Below, piece by piece: positions 1-7,161 of a stretch of DNA of 12,114 nt. Position numbers and translations under genes: made by a program. The notes under the pieces were generated by a model. That model made no database searches. It worked only from the letters and a program-made list of their open reading frames with translations, and was not told the DNA's origin. The stretch is from assembly GCA_030636245.1 (NCBI GenBank), contig DAOVXI010000032.1, forward strand, positions 1 through 12,114. The letters are read 5' to 3'. This stretch comes from Deltaproteobacteria bacterium. GTDB taxonomy: Bacteria; Desulfobacterota; GWC2-55-46; DRQE01. Position 1 is the stretch's first letter; the number at the start of each line of letters is the position of its first letter.

Positions 1-361
1 CTCCCTCCCCGATTACAATCGCATCTGCACCAGTCTTTTTAAGGAAATACTCTGGTTCAGGTGCAGGTCCATGCCCTCCAATAATATAAAGCGGTCTATC
101 GGGAACATCATTGATTGCTTCTGAGATTCGGAGCAATCTTTTATATTGATAGTAACCACCAATCACGCTTGTACACACTGCGTCAAATTTATTATCAGTT
201 AGATATTTTTTTAGGTGTGATTCTGGATAATGATAAAAGTCCTGATCATAAACTGAAACCTCATGACCCTCCTTGCGAAGAACAGCAGCCACATAAGCCA
301 GTCCAATTGGAAACCAGTGAATATAGGAATCATTATCATATGCAACAAGAAGAATTTTCAT
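1..361 (-). CDS. B12-binding-domain radical SAM protein, N-terminal part (cut by window edge)
   Basis: Only the first 120 residues are visible; the gene runs off the left edge, so the radical SAM domain itself is not seen. The visible part looks like the cobalamin-binding-type Rossmann domain found at the N-terminus of many radical SAM enzymes. It begins MKILLVAYDND, has a P-I-G-L-A-Y segment at residues 18-23, EGHEVSVYDQD at 31-41, and ends with the typical IIGGHGPAPEPE (93-104) and GADAIVIGEG (111-120) motifs. Family members use SAM, often with cobalamin, for methylations or ring chemistry. The ATG at 361 lies 24 nt after the stop of the methyltransferase gene, suggesting one transcript; no strong Shine-Dalgarno is visible. 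The B12-binding call is good at family level, but the CxxxCxxC motif lies outside the window and the substrate is unknown. Confidence 0.8.
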   Translation of the reverse strand, partial: MKILLVAYDNDSYIHWFPIGLAYVAAVLRKEGHEVSVYDQDFYHYPESHLKKYLTDNKFDAVCTSVIGGYYQYKRLLRISEAINDVPDRPLYIIGGHGPAPEPEYFLKKTGADAIVIGEG

Positions 362-385
362 AACTTAGTAATGTTCTTTCAATTG

Positions 386-1378
386 CTAGCGCTTACTATT
401 TTTTTTGCCTAAGAAATGGAACTTTTCAGCGAAGCCATCTTTTCTACTGCAAAGAATATTATCAATATAACTGAGCCATTTAGCGACACGATGTTCCTCT
501 TTAATGTCTTCAAAACGTATTCCACCAAGCATTCTACTAAGGAACATAGAGTCTTTTTTCATCTCAAGCTCATCAAAACAGGATTTAAGGGCCGGGTACA
601 TCTCACTGAATGTGGCTTCATTGTCCATCGGAGATTGAACCTTTTCTCCACTGTCCGTAATATAGTCAAACTCGTCAATTATCTTATTGAGCGATTGATC
701 GAGCGAAGATCTTGAGTCAGGAACTTCTAACTCTTGAAAGTAATGACCAGATAAGGATAACAATGTTCTCACAAGATGAATGATTGCCGCATCACTTTCT
801 GTAAACACACCACGCATGGGTTCGCTGGCATAAACAAGTCCATCTTTATGCAAGAGTTCGTTCACCTTTGTCAAAGCTTTTTTAGTATCACCAAAGTGAT
901 GCAGGCTTCCTGCAAAGACTACTACATCGTAAGGTTCGTTGCTGGTAAACTTAAAGAAATCCATACAGTGATACTGTAACTCACCTCGACCTTCTTTATC
1001 GGGGTCCTCATCGGCAAATCGACGAGCCACATTAATAGACTCAGGAGATATGTCTAAGCCGTCAACATCGTGTCCGTTCCTCGACAACTCTAATGTGATG
1101 TGCCCAGGTCCACATGCGACCTCAAGAATCCTAAGCTTCTTACCTGTCAGATACTTCTCTCCTGCTTCCAGGACATCTCTTACGATTTTACCAAATATCA
1201 TATCCGCATAGAGCTGGTCTCTCCACGGATTGTTATAAAACCACTCACATCGACCGGAGCGCCTAAGGTCAGGTATGTGCCCGTTATCTACTCGTTCGAG
1301 AATTTGTTCGTCAAAAGCCCTGGCTTCGTCTTCAAGTAATAAATCCTGATCGTGGATGTTTTTATCGTCAATTGACAT
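386..1378 (-). CDS. Class I SAM-dependent methyltransferase
   Basis: This 330-residue protein has a class I methyltransferase core. Motif I is EVACGPGHIT (86-95), the acidic residue ending strand 2 is in GLDIS (107-111), the motif IV region is YDVVVFAGSLHHF (150-162), and a later segment reads LLHKDGLVYASEP. It should transfer a methyl group from S-adenosylmethionine to a small molecule, sugar or peptide. About 80 residues precede the core, and a C-terminal extension of more than 100 residues (about 195-330) resembles nothing I recognise and may carry substrate specificity. The ATG at 1378 lies 6 nt after the radical SAM/SPASM stop, implying translational coupling; GAGAT just upstream is a weak ribosome site. 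No membrane segment is evident. The substrate is unknown; the surrounding radical SAM genes suggest a shared modification pathway. Confidence 0.88.
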   Translation of the reverse strand: MSIDDKNIHDQDLLLEDEARAFDEQILERVDNGHIPDLRRSGRCEWFYNNPWRDQLYADMIFGKIVRDVLEAGEKYLTGKKLRILEVACGPGHITLELSRNGHDVDGLDISPESINVARRFADEDPDKEGRGELQYHCMDFFKFTSNEPYDVVVFAGSLHHFGDTKKALTKVNELLHKDGLVYASEPMRGVFTESDAAIIHLVRTLLSLSGHYFQELEVPDSRSSLDQSLNKIIDEFDYITDSGEKVQSPMDNEATFSEMYPALKSCFDELEMKKDSMFLSRMLGGIRFEDIKEEHRVAKWLSYIDNILCSRKDGFAEKFHFLGKKNSKR

Positions 1379-1384
1379 ATTATC

Positions 1385-2755
1385 TCAAGAACCTTTTTTC
1401 TCTGTATGTTGCAGAGTTGTAACTCGCGTTGAGACTGGTTCCAGTGTAGCTCCATCAGTTGTCTCAACTATCCAAAGCTCCAAAAGACGTCCAAGCTCAT
1501 TTTTAGAACCCGGGAAATCATCTGAGGTAAATATCTTTGATGTTTCCTGGCACTTTATTAAAAAATCAGCTATCTTGTCATCAAGTTCAAAGACTCTCGC
1601 ACCACGAATATTTACCAGAGTAAAATCATCTTCCTTCCTCCACCTTAACCTTTCAGGTGCTATAAATTCCTTTTCAGTTACCATCTCAGTGTAATCACTT
1701 TCAAGCATTGAAGTATCAGGTAATGAACGAGGGTCTTCTGCCAAGAGATCCATGCCATTGGGTGTCTTGGTGTAAAGCCTGCACGCACCTTCACAGTACT
1801 TAAGCCATGAACACTTAAGACAAATTGGAGGAATCAAGCTATCATCTCTCCACTCCATCATATTTTCCCAACATTTTTTCACCCCGTCGGTAAAAACATT
1901 TCCGTAATCTTTGTGATCGTGAGAGCATGCCTCAGTTACACCATCGGCATTAATACAAAGCATTTTCTTCCCGGCTGGACAACCTCTGCCGACATAGTCT
2001 CTATACTTAGCAACATCCTTTAAAAAGCATACCGGATATTGAATCAGCGACCCAATATTGATTCCGGTTTCATCACGGACCCTAATAGCTTCGTCCAGGA
2101 TCAACTTTTTTTCTTCGTCAGGACTTACTTGAAGTTCTTTAGAAAGTTCAGGGCCAGCACTTGTACTTGGAACCATGCGAGTGGTAAACATATTAGTTAC
2201 TCCAAGTTCAGCCAATAATAACCCTGTTTTGTAAACATGAGTTTTATTAAGCTGAGTTATGATCATATTTACACTCACACGAATGCCGGCATCGACCGCA
2301 CATTTTATTCCAGCTACTATCTTCTCAAAAGCGCCTTCCTGGGAGACCATTTTGTCATTTATCTCAGGCACATAAGAGTTTAATGATGTTAACGTGTGAG
2401 GAAGCCCTAACTCAGCGAGCTCAGACATTTTTTCCGGCGTTGCCAACATCAAGTTACTATTCATAGAGAAGGATACATTTACAGCACTTAGTTCACGCAT
2501 AAAGTGTGTAAGGACCTTATAGTTAGTCATACATTCGCCACCGGTCAAAACAACATGAAAAATTTTATTCTCAATGATCTGTTCTATAAGGTTGTCTGCT
2601 TGTTCAATAGACATCATCTTGACTGATTTCCCTGGATCTTCTCCTTCGTTGTGTTGCCAGAAGTTATAACAATGTCTACATTTCAGGTTGCAAGCTGTTG
2701 TGATCTCAACATCAAGGTTTGATGGTGTCTTAAGTTTCGGGAATATAACGCTCAT
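1385..2755 (-). CDS. Radical SAM/SPASM protein with PqqD-like C-terminal domain
   Basis: This 456-residue protein binds a radical SAM [4Fe-4S] cluster through C22-x3-C26-x2-C29 (ACNLKCRHCY) and has the SAM-contacting GGE motif at 72-74. A SPASM domain for auxiliary Fe-S clusters follows, with cysteines at 259, 267, 277, 312, 315, 321 and 325; the C-x2-C-x5-C-x3-C tail is characteristic. The last part, about 364-440, reads like a small PqqD/RRE-type winged helix, with paired hydrophobic strands and then a FELDDKIADFL helix. SPASM enzymes modify ribosomal peptides, proteins, or in some cases aminosugars and aminoglycosides. No precursor-peptide gene is visible in the 54-nt gap upstream or elsewhere in the window. 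GAGGT lies 9 nt before the ATG. The gene sits between neuC and a methyltransferase, so it is probably the distal part of the neu operon. The family call is firm; the reaction is unknown. Confidence 0.93.
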   Translation of the reverse strand: MSVIFPKLKTPSNLDVEITTACNLKCRHCYNFWQHNEGEDPGKSVKMMSIEQADNLIEQIIENKIFHVVLTGGECMTNYKVLTHFMRELSAVNVSFSMNSNLMLATPEKMSELAELGLPHTLTSLNSYVPEINDKMVSQEGAFEKIVAGIKCAVDAGIRVSVNMIITQLNKTHVYKTGLLLAELGVTNMFTTRMVPSTSAGPELSKELQVSPDEEKKLILDEAIRVRDETGINIGSLIQYPVCFLKDVAKYRDYVGRGCPAGKKMLCINADGVTEACSHDHKDYGNVFTDGVKKCWENMMEWRDDSLIPPICLKCSWLKYCEGACRLYTKTPNGMDLLAEDPRSLPDTSMLESDYTEMVTEKEFIAPERLRWRKEDDFTLVNIRGARVFELDDKIADFLIKCQETSKIFTSDDFPGSKNELGRLLELWIVETTDGATLEPVSTRVTTLQHTEKKGS

Positions 2756-2809
2756 TTATTAATTACCTCACATTTTAGGTTTATCGTTTGCTGCATTATC
2801 AAAGATATC

Positions 2810-3985
2810 TTAATCTTTCTTATCATATATTATCTGTGGCAAATCTTGAAACTGCTTTTGCACAGGGCGTTCCCATAGCTCTGATGTTCTAAGTGTTTCA
2901 ATGAATTTTTCAGCACTATTGCCTTTGCCGAAATGAACAGTAGGCTCTTCCTTTTCGGAAGACACATCATTGAGCGCCCTTAAAACTTCTTCACCATTGT
3001 CTGGTGTATTTACAATACTCTTATAGTTAAAACGATTGTGTTGCCTTGAACCAATATTTACAGTAGGGACTCCGTAAACGGGTGCCTCACGCACCCCCGC
3101 ACTGGAGTTGCCAACGATAGCTTTAGCATTTTTGAGCAGTGTTAAAAAGTACTCGAACCTGAGAGATGGGAATATCCTGAATTTAACATTTGTACTCAAC
3201 TTTGTTTCGATTGAGTTCATAATGATATCGGATCCATGATCATTATTAGGATGTATCAGCACAAAATTCCAGCCGCACGCCATGACTGCATCAATTATGC
3301 CGTCTATCCTTCGCTCAAGCCCCTCAACCTCTGTTGTGACGGGATGGTAGCAGAAAATAGCATAGTCATCAAAGTTAATATTATAACGCTCTTTAGTTTT
3401 CTCAATGGATGGAAGATCGTTTGAGAGCATTACATCAACTTCGGGAGAACCAATCACGAATATCGACTCCGGCACCTCTCCTATCTGGACAAGTCTTCTC
3501 TCGGCTTCGGTGTTTGCTACAAAATGCAGCTGTGCAAATTTTGTAACAGCATGCCGTATGAGTTCGTCTACGGTGCCTGATATCTCTCCACCTTCAATAT
3601 GAGCAACAGGTATATTATTAAGTGAACCCACAATCGCTCCTGCAAGTGTCTCTACCCTATCGCCATGAACAACAATGAGATCTGGTCTGAACTCGTGTAT
3701 ATAACGGGAAAATCCCTTTATTGTATTTGCCAAAACGGTATCCATAGGTTCTCCGTCAACCTGGTTTATAAATGTATGAATGCGACTAAAGCCCTTAACA
3801 AGCTTGTGTTCCTTAAAAGTTTTGTATACTTCGTTCATTGTATAACCGTAGCGAGAGAGCGTATGCATGCCTGTAACAAAAATATAGCACTCAAAATCCT
3901 TTGAAGTGTCTACCTTTGTTATAAGTGGCTTTAGCTTCCCAAAGTCAGCACGTGTTCCGGTTATAAAGAGTATCTTTTTATTCAT
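2810..3985 (-). CDS. neuC: UDP-N-acetylglucosamine 2-epimerase (hydrolysing), NeuC type
   Basis: NeuC converts UDP-GlcNAc to ManNAc plus UDP, the first committed step of bacterial sialic acid synthesis in the cytoplasm. The 391-residue length is normal. Recognisable motifs are GTRADFGKL (10-18), HGDRVETLAG (107-116), EGGEISGTVDE (131-141), HPNNDHGSD (245-253), GNSSAGVREAP (292-302) and GSRQHNR (312-318), all in the expected order of the hydrolysing epimerase fold. The ATG at 3985 follows the neuB stop by 9 nt with no clear ribosome site, so coupling to neuB is likely. An ATG 5 nt upstream is out of frame. Paralogues (LegG) act on UDP-diNAc-bacillosamine; none of the extra legionaminate genes is visible here, so NeuC is preferred, but sequence alone does not fully separate the two. 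Confidence 0.93.
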   Translation of the reverse strand: MNKKILFITGTRADFGKLKPLITKVDTSKDFECYIFVTGMHTLSRYGYTMNEVYKTFKEHKLVKGFSRIHTFINQVDGEPMDTVLANTIKGFSRYIHEFRPDLIVVHGDRVETLAGAIVGSLNNIPVAHIEGGEISGTVDELIRHAVTKFAQLHFVANTEAERRLVQIGEVPESIFVIGSPEVDVMLSNDLPSIEKTKERYNINFDDYAIFCYHPVTTEVEGLERRIDGIIDAVMACGWNFVLIHPNNDHGSDIIMNSIETKLSTNVKFRIFPSLRFEYFLTLLKNAKAIVGNSSAGVREAPVYGVPTVNIGSRQHNRFNYKSIVNTPDNGEEVLRALNDVSSEKEEPTVHFGKGNSAEKFIETLRTSELWERPVQKQFQDLPQIIYDKKD

Positions 3986-3994
3986 TTCATATAA

Positions 3995-5029
3995 TTAACC
4001 ACAGATATCAACAGATTTTAACTGTTGATCCTTAGTGATATCCCTTACTGCTGTTTTACCGATAAGCTTATCAAAGTCAACAGCTTTTATCTCTCCTGTG
4101 CCTGGACGTTTTACCCATATATTATCTTCTGTAAATACTTCACCTTTTTTTATATCAGCAATAGAAACAACGCAGGCATATGCGAACTCAATAGTTGGCT
4201 GCTCTTCGGGTAGAATATTCTTTGTGCCTCCAAGTGCCTGGTGTATAGCGACAGAACCGCTTATAAGGTCCTTAAGCTCATCCGGATCAATAGATATTGG
4301 TATGTCAGGACCGGGCCACGACTTATCACTAGTATAATGTTTCTCAAGTATGCTTGCGCCAAGACTAACAGAGGCAAGACAGGTATAGATACCGATCGAA
4401 TGGTCACTGAGACCAATAACCGCATCCGGGAAGGTTTCTTCGAGTTCCCTCAACGCACCAAGGTGAACCTTATCATATGGAGTTGGATATAGAGATGTGC
4501 AATGCGTAAGAGCATATGGGACTGAAAACTTCCTTAATATACTAACAGCAGGAGTTATCGAATTAATATCGTTCATTCCAGTGCTTAGGATTATTGGTTT
4601 TCCATATGCTGCGATGTGCTCAATGAGCGGATAGTTATTACACTCTCCAGAGCCTATCTTGTAAGCCTCGACCCCCATGGACTCTAACCTTACAGCGGCA
4701 GCACGAGAGAACGGTGTTGACATATAAATCATGTCTTTTGACTCCACATACCCTTTTATATGACGATCCTCGTCTTCGCTCAGAGCGCAACGCGTCATAA
4801 TGTCCCATATACTCTCCTCTGCATTTCCGGGGATCACATCGTTTGGTATCATCTCGTCTTCAATGACATGGCACTGGAACTTAACACATTCACAGCCTGC
4901 ACGGTGTGCGCTATCCACCATGTCAATAGCTTTATCAACATCACCTTCGTGGTTTATACCTATCTCCGCTATAACAAACGGGGGATAGGCGGTACCTATA
5001 TGTCTTCCTTTTATAACTATCTCATTCAT
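3995..5029 (-). CDS. neuB: N-acetylneuraminate synthase (nonulosonate synthase)
   Basis: NeuB condenses ManNAc (or an analogue) with phosphoenolpyruvate to give N-acetylneuraminate or a related nine-carbon acid. The 344-residue protein has the full architecture. The TIM-barrel part shows AEIGINHEGD (21-30, with the conserved catalytic Glu), KFQ (50-52), STPFS (104-108), KIGSGEC (124-130), STGM (149-152), HCTSLYPTP (176-184), GLSDHS (206-211) and EKHYTSDKSWPGPDI (228-242). The C-terminal SAF/antifreeze-like domain (about 283-344) has the substrate-binding KRPGTG loop (307-312). The ATG follows the neuA stop with no intervening base, and AGGA lies 7 nt upstream inside neuA. LegI or another nonulosonate synthase remains possible because substrate specificity is subtle. 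Confidence 0.95.
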   Translation of the reverse strand: MNEIVIKGRHIGTAYPPFVIAEIGINHEGDVDKAIDMVDSAHRAGCECVKFQCHVIEDEMIPNDVIPGNAEESIWDIMTRCALSEDEDRHIKGYVESKDMIYMSTPFSRAAAVRLESMGVEAYKIGSGECNNYPLIEHIAAYGKPIILSTGMNDINSITPAVSILRKFSVPYALTHCTSLYPTPYDKVHLGALRELEETFPDAVIGLSDHSIGIYTCLASVSLGASILEKHYTSDKSWPGPDIPISIDPDELKDLISGSVAIHQALGGTKNILPEEQPTIEFAYACVVSIADIKKGEVFTEDNIWVKRPGTGEIKAVDFDKLIGKTAVRDITKDQQLKSVDICG

Positions 5030-5743
5030 TTAATTATCCTGTTTAAGCAAAAACTCTGCGAGTTTGAAGTCCCATGTCGTATCAATGTCAACGGACCTTT
5101 CTTGAGGCATTATATATCCAACAGTGTTCTCAGGTACAAAGTCCTTACTTGCAACTAATGAATCTAACTTATTTATGTATATAGCACCATTTATCCCATA
5201 TACATCTGGCATATCTTGTCTTCTTCGAGTTTTGACATTATCTTCTTTAATGATAGGCTTTAAGATATTATCCTTATCCATAACTCTTGTCAGATATGGA
5301 TGCATCGTAACCTCGGTTACGCTTACCAAGGCCTCTGCTGAGCTCTCAACTGCCATCAAGATCGCATCTTCAATGTCTTCAGTCGTTCTAAGTGGAGAAG
5401 TCGGTTGAAGCAAACAAGTGTAATCAGGTGCATAACCTTCATTCTCCTTAAGCCACTCTAATAAATGTAACACAGCATCTATAGTCGGCGACTCATCTCC
5501 AGAGAACTCTTCAGGCCTCAAGAACGGAGTTTCAACCCCTAGCTGCCTACTTACCTCAGAAATTTTCTCATCATCCGTAGACACAAAGACACGATCAAGA
5601 GATTTGCATCCCATAGCTGCCTCTATGGTCCAGGCTATCAGTGGTTTGCCGCACAAATCCATCAAGTTCTTCCCCGGCAAACCCTTGCTTCCGCCTCTGG
5701 CCGGTATTATAGCCAATATTTCTTTTTTTTCCTTTATGGTCAT
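5030..5743 (-). CDS. neuA: CMP-N-acetylneuraminate cytidylyltransferase
   Basis: NeuA activates the nonulosonate with CTP to CMP-sialic acid, the donor for sialyltransferases. The 237-residue protein has the nucleotidyltransferase signature IPARGGSKGLPGKN (13-26), STDDE (55-59), LQPTSPLR (112-119), RRQDMPDVYGINGAIYI (174-190) and the C-terminal metal-binding SVDIDTTWD (217-225). It is a single-domain enzyme with no fused esterase. It is the first gene of the neuABC operon, following 143 nt of AT-rich intergenic DNA with a promoter-like sequence and a palindromic operator candidate. The ATG at 5743 has only a distant GGGGA (about 15 nt away). A better-placed AAGGA sits inside the gene before an in-frame TTG (codon 10), but starting there would remove part of the first strand, so the ATG is kept. 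Confidence 0.95.
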   Translation of the reverse strand: MTIKEKKEILAIIPARGGSKGLPGKNLMDLCGKPLIAWTIEAAMGCKSLDRVFVSTDDEKISEVSRQLGVETPFLRPEEFSGDESPTIDAVLHLLEWLKENEGYAPDYTCLLQPTSPLRTTEDIEDAILMAVESSAEALVSVTEVTMHPYLTRVMDKDNILKPIIKEDNVKTRRRQDMPDVYGINGAIYINKLDSLVASKDFVPENTVGYIMPQERSVDIDTTWDFKLAEFLLKQDN

Positions 5744-5777
5744 AATTTAAATACAAATTCCCCATATATTACTGAGC

Positions 5778-5792
5778 GTTCACAAATTGAAC
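5778..5792. promoter_or_regulatory. Palindromic operator candidate upstream of neuA
   Basis: The sequence GTTCACAAATTGAAC is a perfect GTTCA-N5-TGAAC inverted repeat, and the symmetry extends by GC on each side (5776-5794). It lies 35 nt upstream of the neuA ATG and just downstream of the predicted transcription start, where a bound repressor would block initiation or clearance. The same arms and spacing occur at 9095 and 9144 beside the winged-helix regulator gene, so that regulator is the natural candidate to bind here. Binding is inferred. Confidence 0.72.
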
Positions 5793-5801
5793 GCATCTTT
5801 A

Positions 5802-5830
5802 ACATTAACATTGAGCTTTAAATAAGTCAA
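5802..5830 (-). promoter_or_regulatory. Candidate sigma-70-type promoter for neuABC
   Basis: On the minus strand TTGACT (5830-5825, five of six consensus -35 bases) is followed after 17 nt by TAATGT (5807-5802, a weak -10 with three of six consensus bases). Transcription would start near 5795, just before the palindrome at 5778-5792, leaving a leader of about 50 nt. The spacing and -35 are good but the -10 is poor, so this is a moderate call. The rest of the 143-nt gap is very AT-rich and shows no convincing terminator for the flippase gene. Confidence 0.4.
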
Positions 5831-5886
5831 GACCATTGTTTTTACAACAAAATTTTAATCTCGAAATATTATTCAGAAGATTCTAT

Positions 5887-7149
5887 TTAAGCATTTCTCC
5901 ACCAAAACCAAGGCATCTTATAAGACCGGCTGCTCAATATAAAAGTTAATATGAAAAACAGTAAAAAGCTGTAACAGGTAGCCTGTGCCGCACCGATCGC
6001 CCCATTCTTGTTAATAAGGATATAGTTTGCAAAAATATTAACTATCATACATAAAAAGGTTATATACGCGAGAAGACGAGTTTTTTTAATATAAAATAAA
6101 TAGTTTGCCATCATATAATACATTCCGTTAAATGCATAACCAAGGGCTATCCAGATAACATATTTTTGAGCGTCCAAGAAATCACCGCCAACAAAGAATT
6201 TTAGAAACCAGGGGGCAATAACTCCAAAGCCAATTGAAGATGCCAACAAAATAACAGCGTAGATATACGTGAATTTAACAAGCCAGATCTTTACGCTTGG
6301 TTCATCTTCTGCTTTCTTCAGATTCTTAAAAAAGTAGGGTGTCCATGCAAGGTTAAAAGCACTTGTCACAAAGAATACAACCATGCCTATCTGGTAGCCT
6401 ACTGTATACACACCCATGGCCTCAGCGCTTACCATTGAATTAACAAAAAACCTATCAATCATGTTCATGCCCCACCCTCCAATAGAGTGCAGTACTAATG
6501 GCACTCCAAAGATCAATGCATCACGGATATGTTTTGATCGAGTGGTTACTTTAAATAAATTCTTCTTATATAATATGGCAATGGCCAATAATCCAAAAAA
6601 GATATTAACGACAACCATTGCCTCAAGTCTTCCCTCCCAGGCCATACCTACTGTTACTACCAGGTAGACAGCAAAAAGAATTTCAATTGTAATTTGTGTG
6701 GACTGAAAAAGTCCATAAAAGACAGGACGAAGAGTAACCTGCCAAATAGTAAGCAACATCTGAATGAATGATTTTGACAATGCTAAAAGAGGTATTAAAA
6801 GCAACCACGATACGTCAATGCCTAATAATCCGGACAACTGGCTCCTGAAAATAAAAAATAAGATAGTTACTATAATCGACATAAAAACTATTAAAAGGAA
6901 GACGTTCCAGATAAACTCGTCAATATCTTCGTTGGATCGATAATAGTTTACAGATATTGCACCATATAAATTTAAGCCTACTATCGGAACTATTATTGCA
7001 AGCACAGCTTCGAACATAGATATCACAGCATAACTTTCTGGTGTTAGATACCTGGTAAGCACAGGTATCAATAAGAATAATATTCCCATAGAGAATACAT
7101 TTGAGATAAGGTAAACACCTGATGATTTTGCAAGTGATTTAATAGACAT
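5887..7149 (-). CDS. Wzx-type polysaccharide flippase (MOP superfamily)
   Basis: The 420-residue protein is strongly hydrophobic, with roughly 11-12 membrane segments spread from about residue 10 to residue 407. Its start resembles oligosaccharide flippases: a short basic N-terminus, then SSGVYLISNVFSMGILFLLIPVL-type helix 1 and the LTRYLTPESYAVISMFEA loop (about 31-48). It likely moves a lipid-linked oligosaccharide across the inner membrane for O-antigen, capsule or exopolysaccharide assembly. AAGGA overlaps the stop of the glycosyltransferase gene and lies 9 nt before the ATG, so the two genes are coupled (12-nt gap). The gene is very AT-rich compared with the threonine genes. The family is clear; the exact glycan is not, although the neighbouring neu genes suggest a nonulosonate-containing one. 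Confidence 0.9.
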   Translation of the reverse strand: MSIKSLAKSSGVYLISNVFSMGILFLLIPVLTRYLTPESYAVISMFEAVLAIIVPIVGLNLYGAISVNYYRSNEDIDEFIWNVFLLIVFMSIIVTILFFIFRSQLSGLLGIDVSWLLLIPLLALSKSFIQMLLTIWQVTLRPVFYGLFQSTQITIEILFAVYLVVTVGMAWEGRLEAMVVVNIFFGLLAIAILYKKNLFKVTTRSKHIRDALIFGVPLVLHSIGGWGMNMIDRFFVNSMVSAEAMGVYTVGYQIGMVVFFVTSAFNLAWTPYFFKNLKKAEDEPSVKIWLVKFTYIYAVILLASSIGFGVIAPWFLKFFVGGDFLDAQKYVIWIALGYAFNGMYYMMANYLFYIKKTRLLAYITFLCMIVNIFANYILINKNGAIGAAQATCYSFLLFFILTFILSSRSYKMPWFWWRNA

Positions 7150-7161
7150 TACTTTAAGTCC

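Noticed and set aside
115..363. Plus-strand reading frame opposite the B12-radical SAM gene
   Set aside because: It is antisense to a well-conserved protein and shows no family features or ribosome site; the same holds for all plus-strand frames in the window.
2756..2809. RiPP precursor peptide gene next to the SPASM enzyme
   Set aside because: The 54-nt gap has no open frame of useful length with a start and ribosome site.
3834..3848. GTTCATTGTATAACC in neuC, similar to the operator at 9095
   Set aside because: Two mismatches in the right arm and a location inside neuC coding sequence; the resemblance follows from the codons for NEVY and is probably chance.
2810..5743. Legionaminic or pseudaminic acid pathway instead of sialic acid
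   Set aside because: None of the extra dehydratase, aminotransferase or acetyltransferase genes is in the window; kept only as a caveat because NeuB/LegI and NeuC/LegG are close paralogues.
5776..5794. 7-bp hairpin as a transcription terminator
   Set aside because: The stem has only a 5-nt loop and no U-run follows on the minus strand; the identical arms at the regulator promoter favour an operator.
5744..5886. Missed small gene in the neuA upstream gap
   Set aside because: The stretch is AT-rich with no convincing coding frame; promoter and operator signals explain it better.
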